Below are positions 25,860 to 34,915 of a stretch of 64,000 nt of DNA, in pieces (the stretch's first letter is position 1; each line of letters opens with the position of its first letter). The position numbers were made by a program, and so were the translations under genes. The stretch spans positions 22,095 to 86,094 of the forward strand of contig CAJUSU010000003.1 of assembly GCA_910589185.1 (NCBI GenBank), read 5' to 3'. Origin of the DNA: an uncultured Clostridia bacterium (GTDB taxonomy: Bacteria; Bacillota; Clostridia; TANB77; CAG-508). The notes under the pieces were generated by a model that worked only from the letters and a program-made list of their open reading frames with translations, was not told the DNA's origin and made no database searches.

Positions 25860-27635
25860 TTATTTACCTTCTTTTGCTTGATTACTCTCAATATATTCTA
25901 CAGTTCTTTTGAAACCTTCTTCTATTGTTATGGTTGGTTTCCAACCTAAAGCTCTGATTTTTTCACTATTAATAGTTCCTAACTTAAATGGTGCTACTCC
26001 TTTTTGGTTCTCCTCTATTTTCATTTCTACTTTCAATTTTCTTTCTGGATATAGCCCTACTAATAACTCTGCCAATCCCTTTATTGTAATTTTTGCTTGT
26101 TCATCAGCAACATTATATGCTATATCATCAGCTTCTAATAACACAAAGAAAATTCCTGCTACTACATCTCTAATGTAAGTATAAGTCCTTAGAGACTCAC
26201 CTGTACTTTTCATTAAAATATTTTGATGTTCTACTACATTTTTTAAAAAGTCAGCTTGCACTCTTCCATCATGAATTGACATTCCTGGTCCATAGGTATG
26301 TGCTGGTCTTACAATTTTTGCATTTACTCCATATTGCTCTCTAAAGGTAACACACATATTTTCGGCTGCTCTTTTTCCTTCTGGATAACATGACCTTGGA
26401 AGTAATGGATCTATAAATCCATAGGTATCCTCTCTAAACTCTTCTTGCCATTCATAAGGTTCTCCATAAACTTCTCTAGAAGAAATAAATACATAAGATT
26501 TTACATTACTTTTTTTAGCTAGTTTTAATGTATTATACGTTCCTAAAGTATTTGCCATTAAAGTGTCCACTGGAGCATCTTTCATTATCTTAGGACTTGC
26601 AGGACTTGCCGCATGAATAATATAGTCTACTTTGTCATCATAGTTAATTCTGTCACATACGTCTTGCTCTAACACAATAATATCATCTCTATTTTTTAAA
26701 TATCCTGTAATTTTATTTCTATCTCTTACTAAAGCAACTATCTTAATATTTAAAGATCTTAAGTCATTTAATATAGCTAAAGTGTATAAAAGATAGGTTC
26801 CTATCATTCCACTAGCACCAGTAATTAATACAGTAGAATTTTCTAATTTTTTAAAGTTAATAGGATTATCTAAGATATGATTAATGTCTTCCTCTATAAT
26901 TTTGTTTAGCTCATTCTCTGACCTATACTCATCTTTTTTATATTTGTATAATGCTTGAATAAGATAATAATCTGTTGGAGTAGTTACTTTGATATTGTTT
27001 CTTGGTCCCATTGTCATATGTACAGGATAACCATTATTTCTCATTAAATTGCAAGAATCTACTGCACCATCATAACCTTTCTCAGTCTGTCTTACCTTTT
27101 GATGAACTTCTACAATTTGCCCTAGTCTAAAGCATTGTGGCGCTTGAGCGGTATACATTTCGCTTCTCTTTGGTACTTCTTCTACCAATTCTCCATTGCT
27201 ACTTTGGATAGCAGTTTCAAAACAAGGTGTTACTGTAATAGAAGTACCATATTTTTCAACATCTTCAATATTTTGATTAATTAGTTCTTGACTAATAAAA
27301 GGTCTTACACCATCATGAATTAATACAATAGAATCTTTTGGATTTTCTTCATAGGCAGCATATAAAGCATTAAAAATAGAATCTTGTCCGCTTTCTCCAC
27401 CTTTTACAATTTTAGCTACCTTTTTTATTCCAGATTGTTCAATTTCCTCTTTTAAATAATCAATCCAGTCTTCTTTACAAGCAATATAAATTTTATCTAT
27501 TTGCTTATTAATTTCAAAATTCTCTAGTGTCTTCACAATAATTGTTTTTCCCTCAATTTTCAAAAACTGTTTTGGTAGCCCATGAGTTTTCATTCTCGTA
27601 CCACTACCTCCTGCAAAGATAATCGCTATATTCAT
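25860..27635 (-). CDS. Fusion of IspD/TarI-like cytidylyltransferase and extended SDR epimerase/dehydratase
   Basis: A 591-aa two-domain enzyme. Residues 1 to about 235 are an IspD/TarI-type CTP transferase (IFAGGSGTRMKTHGLPKQF, VLIHDGVRPF, TAQAPQCFR). Residues about 265-585 are an extended short-chain dehydrogenase with NAD-binding VLITGASGMIGTYL, catalytic VFISSREVYG and YPEGKRAAE, and RPAHTYGPGM, as in NAD-dependent epimerases and UDP-xylose synthases. The first half probably makes a CDP-polyol such as CDP-ribitol; the second may modify the activated unit or its precursor. Bcs1-type CDP-ribitol synthases pair the same activity with a different, classical SDR. It overlaps the upstream gene by 32 bases; RBS AAAGGAG. 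Confidence 0.85.
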   Translation of the reverse strand: MNIAIIFAGGSGTRMKTHGLPKQFLKIEGKTIIVKTLENFEINKQIDKIYIACKEDWIDYLKEEIEQSGIKKVAKIVKGGESGQDSIFNALYAAYEENPKDSIVLIHDGVRPFISQELINQNIEDVEKYGTSITVTPCFETAIQSSNGELVEEVPKRSEMYTAQAPQCFRLGQIVEVHQKVRQTEKGYDGAVDSCNLMRNNGYPVHMTMGPRNNIKVTTPTDYYLIQALYKYKKDEYRSENELNKIIEEDINHILDNPINFKKLENSTVLITGASGMIGTYLLYTLAILNDLRSLNIKIVALVRDRNKITGYLKNRDDIIVLEQDVCDRINYDDKVDYIIHAASPASPKIMKDAPVDTLMANTLGTYNTLKLAKKSNVKSYVFISSREVYGEPYEWQEEFREDTYGFIDPLLPRSCYPEGKRAAENMCVTFREQYGVNAKIVRPAHTYGPGMSIHDGRVQADFLKNVVEHQNILMKSTGESLRTYTYIRDVVAGIFFVLLEADDIAYNVADEQAKITIKGLAELLVGLYPERKLKVEMKIEENQKGVAPFKLGTINSEKIRALGWKPTITIEEGFKRTVEYIESNQAKEGK

Positions 27636-30372
27636 TTTCTGCTCCTTTCTCTTCTATATTTTTTTGTTCTTTTTTGATCAATTTATTTTGGATACTTTGA
27701 TAAATTCTTTCACAATTGTTGTAATCATCATAAGCAAAAAAGTCATTGGCTCTTCTAATATACTCTTCTTCTATTTTGCAATCTTGTTTCATATACTCAC
27801 ATAAAACATTAACAATTTTATCATTTGTTTTACAAATTGGTCCAAATCCCATTGTCTCATAGTCTAATTCACTTGTTTCATAATGTGGTGGCAATTCATC
27901 AGGATGATAATACACAATTGGTTTCCTCATATAAGCAAAATCGAATTGTACTCCTGAATAGTCTGTAACCATTAAACTAGCTTCTGTTAACATTTTTTCA
28001 TAATTCACATTATCTGTTGCTGCTAATAGTTCCACATAATCATTTCTATCATAATCATCAATTTGTGAGCTTGTACACGGATGTAAAACATAAATAATTT
28101 TATAACCATATTCCTTTGCTGTGCTAATAAGTCTTTCATCATTAATTAATGTATTATATATTTTGAAATAGTCTGAATTTTTAAAACTGTCGTTATGCTG
28201 TCTCGCTTCCCCATATTTAGGAGAAGGAAGTGTCAGGTATCTTCTCCAAGTTGGCGTAATTAAAATTTGTTTTTGATTTTTATCTTTCAATCCATCATAT
28301 CTGGCTAAACCCGTCATTTCTATGTGCTTTTCTTGAAAATCATACATTGCATTATTTAACAAATTATGTACTTCATACTTGGAAGCACAGCAATATAATT
28401 TGGTATTATCTACTAATCTATTTTGATATTGCGCAATTTCTTGAATAGTCAAACCATGTTGTATACATACAATTTCTGCATCAAACAAATCACAAATATA
28501 TAATTTTGATTTTTTAGAACTAAAGCCACAGTAAGATATTGCATTAGCATGAGTAGCTAAGATAACAGTCGCTAATAATGACATTAATTTATGTTTGAAA
28601 GTCCCATATAATAGAAGATTAGCATTTTCTTCTCTTTTTAACCTTTCATAATCTAAGGCTTCTTTCTTGATAACATAATACATCTTTACATCTGAATGAT
28701 TTTCTTTAACATGTCTATAAATATATTCCCCATTATCTCCTGCTTTATACAATTTATCATAAGTAATCCATATTTGTCTGTTCTTGTAAAATGGCTTCAC
28801 TATCCAATAAGCTAGTCTCAATGTAAAATATTTTAAAGTAACTGGTAAATGGTTTGTTCGTACTATCCTTGCTGCAAAGAACTTTAATTCTTTTACTATT
28901 CCTGAAAATATTCTTTTTCTTTCAATAACTAAGCGTTCTCTTTTATTGCACAAATAATAGTCATCATTTATTTTCCAATAAGAATATCTTGAATTGGTTA
29001 GGCGTGCTTGTGGCTTTTCATATCGTATATTCATTTTATATTCTTTTTCTTGATAGATAACATAAAATTCTATATTGCCTTTTTGTTCTAATGGAATATC
29101 CATATGGAAAAATATTTTCTTTGCTATAGTTACACCATAAACTTTTACCAATGGATAACATTCTGTCTTAATTGCCTTGATTGTTTTTCCATTATATTTT
29201 GCAATAACTTCTATATCGTCTCTTTTTAGAAAATCTTGCATACTAATTGAAAAGTCCATATTCAATACTTTATCTTCAAAATTAATAGCATACATATTTA
29301 ATTTTTCTTGTTCTAATTCACTAACTAAATATTCTTTCTTGTTTTCCTGCAAATATATCTTTTTGTCATCTATTACTATATTTGTCTCTACATTTAATTT
29401 ACTGTTTTTTAGTAAAACAAATTGGTAAGCTAACCACCTAGGCATCTTAAATAACAGATATTTATCCTTTTCTATGATTAAATCTGTATCAATATAGGTT
29501 AGTGCAATCGCTGTACTGTCTAGAAAAGCTTGAACCTCTTCTTTGTCCAATAACATTTTATTTCTATCATTTAAATTACAATTATATTTTTCATATATGT
29601 AATATAACATTGCTTCTTGTATAAAAGTTGGAACTTGCCTAACCTTTTCAAGTATTTGTGTTAAAAATGGAATTACAAATTGAGTAAGAGATACTTGATA
29701 CCACTGCTTCTCATTCTGCATGTTATTTGTTCCAATGTCATCTTCTTTCGGTATGGTATAATATACAGATTTATGATTGATTAAATAATAAGATGGGTGC
29801 TGTAACAAAATTTCTAGCAATAATTTGATTTTAGCATCTTCAAAATACATTGTTTCGTCCATTTGCTTGATGTAGTCTTTATGAAAAAAATATGCTGGTA
29901 AAATCATTCTTAGCTCTAATGGACTTTTTATTAAATCTATGCTTAAATTTTTATTAGAACTAGAACATTTTTTATAGGTCTTTTTCTCTTCACTTTGCAT
30001 ATAGCAAGGTTTTAAACATATTATTTTAGCATGTTCCTTTTGGATATGTTTTTGTACACTTGCTATTGCACCTTTCTCATATTTTATGCCTTGTTCTGCA
30101 AAGCTAATATAATCTCCTGTTGCTTTTTTTAATCCAATATTATATGCTTCATTTTTACTTTTATTTTTTGCATCTACATAAATAATAGTAGGATATTTTA
30201 CTAAAACTTCTTCTAGTTCTTTACCTGCTTTATTTCCTTCTGTATTATCTAATAAAATAATTTCTATATTTGATTTCACTAAATTAGAAATGGTGTCTTC
30301 TATATCTTCACTTGTTTCTAATAGCATTAATATTGAAAATCTATTTTCCACTCCTTTAAAAGCTCCTTCCAT
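27604..30372 (-). CDS. Fusion of a GT2 glycosyltransferase and a CDP-glycerol glycerophosphotransferase
   Basis: A 922-aa protein. The first ~130 residues look like a family-2 glycosyltransferase (FSILMLLETSEDIEDT, IILLDNT, NEAYNIGLKKATGDYISF), with an Asp-poor metal site since the DxD region reads FAEQG. A long middle part (about 130-530) is of unknown fold. The C-terminal ~380 residues are a TagF-type domain: IQHGLTIQEIAQYQ, ILITPTWRRYL, YVLHPCTS and VTDYSGVQFDFAYM. It would build or extend a phosphate-linked surface polymer at the inner face. Starts with ATG overlapping the ABC ATPase stop by one base (TAATG) and overlaps the following fusion gene by 32 bases. Confidence 0.8.
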   Translation of the reverse strand: MEGAFKGVENRFSILMLLETSEDIEDTISNLVKSNIEIILLDNTEGNKAGKELEEVLVKYPTIIYVDAKNKSKNEAYNIGLKKATGDYISFAEQGIKYEKGAIASVQKHIQKEHAKIICLKPCYMQSEEKKTYKKCSSSNKNLSIDLIKSPLELRMILPAYFFHKDYIKQMDETMYFEDAKIKLLLEILLQHPSYYLINHKSVYYTIPKEDDIGTNNMQNEKQWYQVSLTQFVIPFLTQILEKVRQVPTFIQEAMLYYIYEKYNCNLNDRNKMLLDKEEVQAFLDSTAIALTYIDTDLIIEKDKYLLFKMPRWLAYQFVLLKNSKLNVETNIVIDDKKIYLQENKKEYLVSELEQEKLNMYAINFEDKVLNMDFSISMQDFLKRDDIEVIAKYNGKTIKAIKTECYPLVKVYGVTIAKKIFFHMDIPLEQKGNIEFYVIYQEKEYKMNIRYEKPQARLTNSRYSYWKINDDYYLCNKRERLVIERKRIFSGIVKELKFFAARIVRTNHLPVTLKYFTLRLAYWIVKPFYKNRQIWITYDKLYKAGDNGEYIYRHVKENHSDVKMYYVIKKEALDYERLKREENANLLLYGTFKHKLMSLLATVILATHANAISYCGFSSKKSKLYICDLFDAEIVCIQHGLTIQEIAQYQNRLVDNTKLYCCASKYEVHNLLNNAMYDFQEKHIEMTGLARYDGLKDKNQKQILITPTWRRYLTLPSPKYGEARQHNDSFKNSDYFKIYNTLINDERLISTAKEYGYKIIYVLHPCTSSQIDDYDRNDYVELLAATDNVNYEKMLTEASLMVTDYSGVQFDFAYMRKPIVYYHPDELPPHYETSELDYETMGFGPICKTNDKIVNVLCEYMKQDCKIEEEYIRRANDFFAYDDYNNCERIYQSIQNKLIKKEQKNIEEKGAENEYSDYLCRR

Positions 30373-31109
30373 TATTTCTTTTTGTAGGTCTCCTCATATT
30401 TGATAATTGTTTCATCTATTGTTCCATCATAAATTAGTTTTCCATCTTTCATTAGTAATCCTCTCTTGCAAAATTCTTTTGCCACACTTGTTACATGAGT
30501 TACTAATAATAAGGTAATATTATCATTGCTGGTAATTTCATTTACTTTTTTGACACATTTTCTTTTAAATTCTTCATCACCAACACTTAAAGCTTCATCT
30601 ACAATTAAAATTTCTGGTCTAATATTTACGTTAATAGAAAAACCTAACCTTGCCTTCATACCACTTGAATAAGTTCTTACTGGTTGGTCTATATACTCTT
30701 CTATTTCAGCAAAATCAATAATCTTTTGTTCTAATTCTCTAATTTCTTTATCTTTAATTCCTAATAGTTGTCCTTTTAAGTAAATATTCTCTCTACCAGT
30801 AAATTCCGGGTCAAACCCTGATGTTAACTCTAACAAAGCACTTACCCTACCATTTACTGTTATATCTCCTGTTGTTGGAAAACATACACCAGTTATCATT
30901 TTTAAAATAGTAGACTTTCCTGCCCCATTTCTTCCTAATAGTGCTACTGCTTCTCCTCTTTTTATTTCAAAAGAAACATCATTAACTGCCTTTTTTTCTT
31001 TATATTTTATCTTTTTACAAAATGTATATAATAGTCTCTTTTTATCATTTTTAAATAATTTATACATTTTAGTTACATGATCAAACTTAATTACAATTTC
31101 TTCTTTCAC
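30372..31109 (-). CDS. tagH: Polymer-export ABC transporter ATPase (TagH/Wzt-like)
   Basis: A 245-aa ATPase energising export of the finished wall polymer. Walker A LLGRNGAGKSTILKMITG, signature YSSGMKARLGFSINV, Walker B ILIVDEALSVGDEEF, as in TagH and Wzt. It lacks the C-terminal carbohydrate-binding extension of some Wzt proteins. It begins at GTG (TTAAAGGAG nine bases ahead), 14 bases after the permease, and its stop overlaps the next start (TAATG). Confidence 0.9.
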   Translation of the reverse strand: MKEEIVIKFDHVTKMYKLFKNDKKRLLYTFCKKIKYKEKKAVNDVSFEIKRGEAVALLGRNGAGKSTILKMITGVCFPTTGDITVNGRVSALLELTSGFDPEFTGRENIYLKGQLLGIKDKEIRELEQKIIDFAEIEEYIDQPVRTYSSGMKARLGFSINVNIRPEILIVDEALSVGDEEFKRKCVKKVNEITSNDNITLLLVTHVTSVAKEFCKRGLLMKDGKLIYDGTIDETIIKYEETYKKK

Positions 31110-31123
31110 GCTTTCAAACTCCT

Positions 31124-31931
31124 TTAATTTAATACATCTGGAATTTCTTTTCTTAACTTTTTATAAGTCCAAATTGCTAAAACAAGCAATAGGATAGTAA
31201 TTACAACAAAATACAATAATCTTTTTGGTTGCTCCCAAAACCAAGTTTCATTAATAAAACAATTTCTAAATCCATTTGTCAAAAAGGTAACTGGATTTAT
31301 CATTAACAATTTTTTTATCCACCCTATCTTAATTGTCTCTGGATTCCAAAGAATACCTGATAGCCAAAAAACAGCTGTTATCATTGATTTTACTAGATTT
31401 GCAAAATCCTTGCTCATTGCTGAAAGAAGGGATGCAAATAAACTCCAAATAGTGAAAAATAAGAACATCAATATCATATAAAATGGTAGTTGCAATAAAT
31501 AAATACTTGGTGGATATCCCATAGCAATAAAAATTCCAATCATAATTGCCATTAATATAAGGTGAATAATGAATTTTGAAATACTTACAAAGGTAGGAAT
31601 AGTAGCTATTGGAAATTTCATTTTTGTTACCAAATAACTATATTTACGTATAGTATCTGTTCCCGCTGTTAGCATATCATTCATGTAGAACCATGGCATT
31701 ACTCCTGCAATCAACCACAAAAAGAACGGAAATCCGATTCACATCTTTCCCCGCTCTTAGTCCAATCTCAAAAGCAAACCAGTACACAAAAATAGTAACA
31801 GCAGGTTTAATAATGGCCCATGACCATCCAAGTGCTGCCCCTCTATATGTCTTTACTAAGTCAGCTTTTGCTAATTTTAAAATTTGTTGTCTATATGTTT
31901 TATGCTCTTTTAGTATATTTCCTAATATCAT
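31124..31931 (-). CDS. tagG: Polymer-export ABC transporter permease (TagG/Wzm-like), read through a +1 shift
   Basis: The ABC-2 type permease partner of the adjacent TagH. The first frame gives the N-terminus (LAKADLVKTYRGAALGWSWAI, a family hallmark) up to GLRAGKDVN; the second gives LWLIAGVMPWFYMND, the conserved region preceding five further membrane helices, to the end. They join at an in-frame CGG (31734-31736): skipping its C reads DVNGFPFFLWLIAG without a break and gives about 268 residues, the normal length. In the zero frame the chain stops 18 codons later. I start at the ATG at 31931 (AAAGGAG upstream) rather than a GTG 42 bases earlier. It lies 14 bases ahead of tagH. Confidence 0.85.
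31733..31736 (-). other. +1 frameshift site CGGA in the tagG-like permease
   Basis: The coding strand reads AAT CGG ATT; omitting the C gives AAT GGA TTT and restores the permease. It is codon 66 of the gene. Identical in core and register to the sites in tagO and cdsA. Confidence 0.6.
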
Positions 31932-31990
31932 AAATGAATTTCTCCTTTTGTATTGGCTTTTATCATTTTGCACAATTTTATCATTAATTT

Positions 31991-33022
31991 CTAAATATTA
32001 CAAGCTTTTTCATATTCTTCTTGGTCTTGTTTCCATTGTCGATAATTAGGATCATTTCTATGGTCTGGCAAAGAATAATTTTCTTTCAAATAATTTCCTA
32101 CATATTTTGTCACCTTCTTAGCCCCATAAATATTCATATGTATTCCCTTATCGCTTGTATCTGTTTTCCAATCAATCCCCATTTCGCTTACCACTTTATT
32201 CAAATCTAAAAATGGCACATTATTTTTAACTGCCCATTTCGTCATTTCTTGTTGTTTTGTCTTATTCCATACCTTTGGTGCAGGCATTTCTAGTAATAAT
32301 AACGGAATACCATTTTCTTGACATAACTCTTTTATTTTTAGAAGATACTTTTCTGACTCTGGTGTTATCTTGTTAGTTTTATCTTCTTTTTGTAAATAAT
32401 TGTTATCACCTTTATAAGCCTTCTTTTTTTTGATTAAAACATATCCTTTTTTAGCATAATGATAATTCTCATTTGCCATTTTAAAATCTTCTTCATCTAG
32501 TTCACTCCATCTACTATGATATTTAAAAATAGGAAATAAATAAGAAGCTATTTCTTCTGTTGTATTTTTTTGTACAGGGTCCATCACTGCCTCTATTTTA
32601 TTCATACTTAATGGCATATTATCATACAAATGGCTTTTAAAGAATTTGCTTAATGGCTTTGCATCAAACGCTTGGTCTGCATTTAATATAATCACTTTGG
32701 GCTTTTGATATTTTAAAGCTTCCTTCATGCAATAATAACTATCCCAAATTTTTTGGCCAGGTGAGGCAAAATCATAGCTAGTAAATCCATGTTCTTCCCA
32801 CATTTCAATAGGTGATATAGATTTATAAATTGAACTTTCTCCTATAAAAACAGCATCTAAGCTATTTTCTGGTTCATCATAAAATCCTTGTATAATTGCT
32901 CGATAAAACCCTTTTTTACTATTCCCTGTTTTTGGTACAAAAAGTGGTGATAGAAATAAAAATAACAAAATTCCTATCATAAAAAATATCAATGCCCTCA
33001 TTACTATTACTAGTTTTTTCAT
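31991..33022 (-). CDS. SGNH/DltD-like protein of the dlt-type operon
   Basis: A 343-aa protein with an N-terminal membrane anchor (about 5-25) and an extracytoplasmic SGNH-hydrolase-like domain: AVFIGESSIYKSISP holds the putative nucleophile Ser, and DKGIHMNIYGAKKV the Asp and His. It follows the MBOAT gene and takes the place of DltD, the esterase/acyltransferase that moves D-alanine onto teichoic acid. It is smaller than typical DltD and may equally resemble AlgX/PatB-type partners of MBOAT proteins. Start placed at 33022 with AGGAGGGAAA just upstream; a longer reading into the MBOAT gene has no site. Last gene of the operon. Confidence 0.72.
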   Translation of the reverse strand: MKKLVIVMRALIFFMIGILLFLFLSPLFVPKTGNSKKGFYRAIIQGFYDEPENSLDAVFIGESSIYKSISPIEMWEEHGFTSYDFASPGQKIWDSYYCMKEALKYQKPKVIILNADQAFDAKPLSKFFKSHLYDNMPLSMNKIEAVMDPVQKNTTEEIASYLFPIFKYHSRWSELDEEDFKMANENYHYAKKGYVLIKKKKAYKGDNNYLQKEDKTNKITPESEKYLLKIKELCQENGIPLLLLEMPAPKVWNKTKQQEMTKWAVKNNVPFLDLNKVVSEMGIDWKTDTSDKGIHMNIYGAKKVTKYVGNYLKENYSLPDHRNDPNYRQWKQDQEEYEKACNI

Positions 33023-33044
33023 TTTCCCTCCTACTGTTTTCTCA

Positions 33045-34637
33045 TTAAAATTGTCCATAAATAAAATCACTTGCCGCATATCCTGGTCCATAAACTCCAA
33101 AAATGATAATGGCAAATAGAATGGCATAATAAAGTAGCCACCTAAAAGGCAAATTTTGCTTTGCTATTGCCTCACGAATATGATATCCTTTTTCTTGTAA
33201 TAATCCCACAACAAACATTAAAATAATTCCTACAATTAGTACAACAAAATCATGTGGAATATATCCTATATTAAACAAACTTCCGTCAAATAGAGAACCA
33301 ATTCCCTGCCATGTAAAGATAGAGCAAAACATCTTCCAAGCATCTAACAATCTATGTGACCTAAAAATCATCATTCCAATAAATACTATTATCGTAGTTC
33401 TAAACATCTGCCATAAGCGATAACTAAAAGCTTTTGTGTTGACTTTTAAAAGGTTTAAAACCTTATTACTCAACGGCTCTAATAACATTCCTATCATCAT
33501 AATAATATAGTAATATAATCCATAAAAAATATATTTCCAACTAGCACCGTGCCAAATACCATTTCCAAGCCATACAAAAAACAAAGCAAAAGCAACTGGT
33601 ATTAATTTTGATAAATATGTATTCTTAAAAATTTTTTTAGCACCATTTGTAAGGTGCACAGTAAACTTTGAAAAAGAAATTGGATAAAAAATATAATCTT
33701 TTAGCCATGCTCCCAAAGTAATGTGCCATCTTCTCCAGAATTCTTGCACTGACGTTGAAAAAAATGGTCTTTTAAAGTTTTCCGCCATTTCAATTCCCAT
33801 CATTTGTGCAGTACCTCTTACAATATCCATACAGCCTGAGAATTCTGCATAAATTTGTACTGTGTATAAAATAATCGCCAGAACAATTGTAACCCCTGTG
33901 TAATTCGCATAATGTGCAAATACTTCATTAACAAATAGACCCGCTCGATCTGCAATAACCATTTTCTTGAAATAGCCCCATAACATTAATTGAATACCAA
34001 ACTTTAAGTTTTTATATTGAAATTTATGTGGTTTATATAATTGATGCGCTAAATGTTCATATCTTCCAATAGGTCCTTCTACAATTTGTGGAAAGAAAGA
34101 TACAAATAAAGCTACTCTTCCAATATTTTTATCTGGCTCATATTTTCCTCTATACACATCAATCACATAACTAATCGCTTGTAAAGTATAGTAAGAAATT
34201 CCTAATGGTAATATAAATTTTTGGAATGGTATTTCTATTTGAAAATGGCATAATGCAAATAAACTATTTAAGTTTCCTGCTATAAAATTAAAATATTTCA
34301 AACACGCTAAAAAGCCAAAATTAATGAAAATAGCTAAGAAAACTACCCATTTTTTCTTTGTTTTGGCTCTATGTTTTATTTTCTTTTTTACTTCTTTTTC
34401 TTCAATCTCTTTACATTTATCTTTTGCTTTGTTATCAATTTTTCCTAATAGTAAAGCAGTTAGATAAATAGATATCGTAGTGAATAGTAAAAATACAATT
34501 AGCTTATTACTTGCTAGGAAATAATAAATATAACTAGCTATTAATAATACTACCCATTTCGCTTTTTTAGGAAAAATGTAATATAAGATACATACTATTG
34601 CCACAAAAGCAACAAAATATAATGAATTGATTGACAT
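33045..34637 (-). CDS. dltB: MBOAT O-acyltransferase (DltB/AlgI-like)
   Basis: A 530-aa polytopic membrane protein of the MBOAT family, which passes an acyl or aminoacyl group from a carrier protein across the membrane to a surface polymer. Hallmarks: FWRRWHITLGAWLKDYIFYP and the catalytic His in GNGIWHGASWKYIFYG. It is longer than classical DltB (about 400 aa), with a basic cytosolic insert around residues 80-95 and extra C-terminal helices, so it is closer to the AlgI/PatA branch. Context (adenylating enzyme, carrier protein, SGNH protein) still points to D-alanylation. ATG with TTAGGAG upstream; 10 bases after the carrier gene. Confidence 0.85.
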   Translation of the reverse strand: MSINSLYFVAFVAIVCILYYIFPKKAKWVVLLIASYIYYFLASNKLIVFLLFTTISIYLTALLLGKIDNKAKDKCKEIEEKEVKKKIKHRAKTKKKWVVFLAIFINFGFLACLKYFNFIAGNLNSLFALCHFQIEIPFQKFILPLGISYYTLQAISYVIDVYRGKYEPDKNIGRVALFVSFFPQIVEGPIGRYEHLAHQLYKPHKFQYKNLKFGIQLMLWGYFKKMVIADRAGLFVNEVFAHYANYTGVTIVLAIILYTVQIYAEFSGCMDIVRGTAQMMGIEMAENFKRPFFSTSVQEFWRRWHITLGAWLKDYIFYPISFSKFTVHLTNGAKKIFKNTYLSKLIPVAFALFFVWLGNGIWHGASWKYIFYGLYYYIIMMIGMLLEPLSNKVLNLLKVNTKAFSYRLWQMFRTTIIVFIGMMIFRSHRLLDAWKMFCSIFTWQGIGSLFDGSLFNIGYIPHDFVVLIVGIILMFVVGLLQEKGYHIREAIAKQNLPFRWLLYYAILFAIIIFGVYGPGYAASDFIYGQF

Positions 34638-34647
34638 TGTTTTTCTC

Positions 34648-34872
34648 CTAATCCTCTAATTTTTGAATTAGCTCATACATAGCTTGTATGGAGTTAAAGT
34701 TTTCTGGAACAATATCTCCTGCTCCTATTTCAATGTCAAATTCATCGTTAATAGCTGATACAATTGATACGATATCAAAAGAATCTAGTTCTTCATTATC
34801 TATCAAATGTTCATTTCCTTCAAAATTCACTTCTGGCTTGATTTTCTTTAATAATTTTAGTAATTCCTCCAT
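34648..34872 (-). CDS. dltC: D-alanyl carrier protein-like acyl carrier protein
   Basis: A 74-aa acidic carrier protein. The phosphopantetheine Ser lies in NEELDSFDIVSIV (about residue 30), followed by the DEFDIEI helix. Size and position between a DltA-like ligase and a DltB-like MBOAT identify it as DltC, the carrier of the activated amino acid. ATG with AGAGGTTAG upstream. No holo-ACP synthase is nearby. Confidence 0.88.
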   Translation of the reverse strand: MEELLKLLKKIKPEVNFEGNEHLIDNEELDSFDIVSIVSAINDEFDIEIGAGDIVPENFNSIQAMYELIQKLED

Positions 34873-34915
34873 TTTCTTTTCTAACCTCTTTTGGTTAGTT
34901 TCGCCCCCATTTCTT

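Noticed and set aside
31937..31973. GTG start for the permease at 31973
   Set aside because: No ribosome-binding site; the ATG at 31931 has AAAGGAG and a normal N-terminus.
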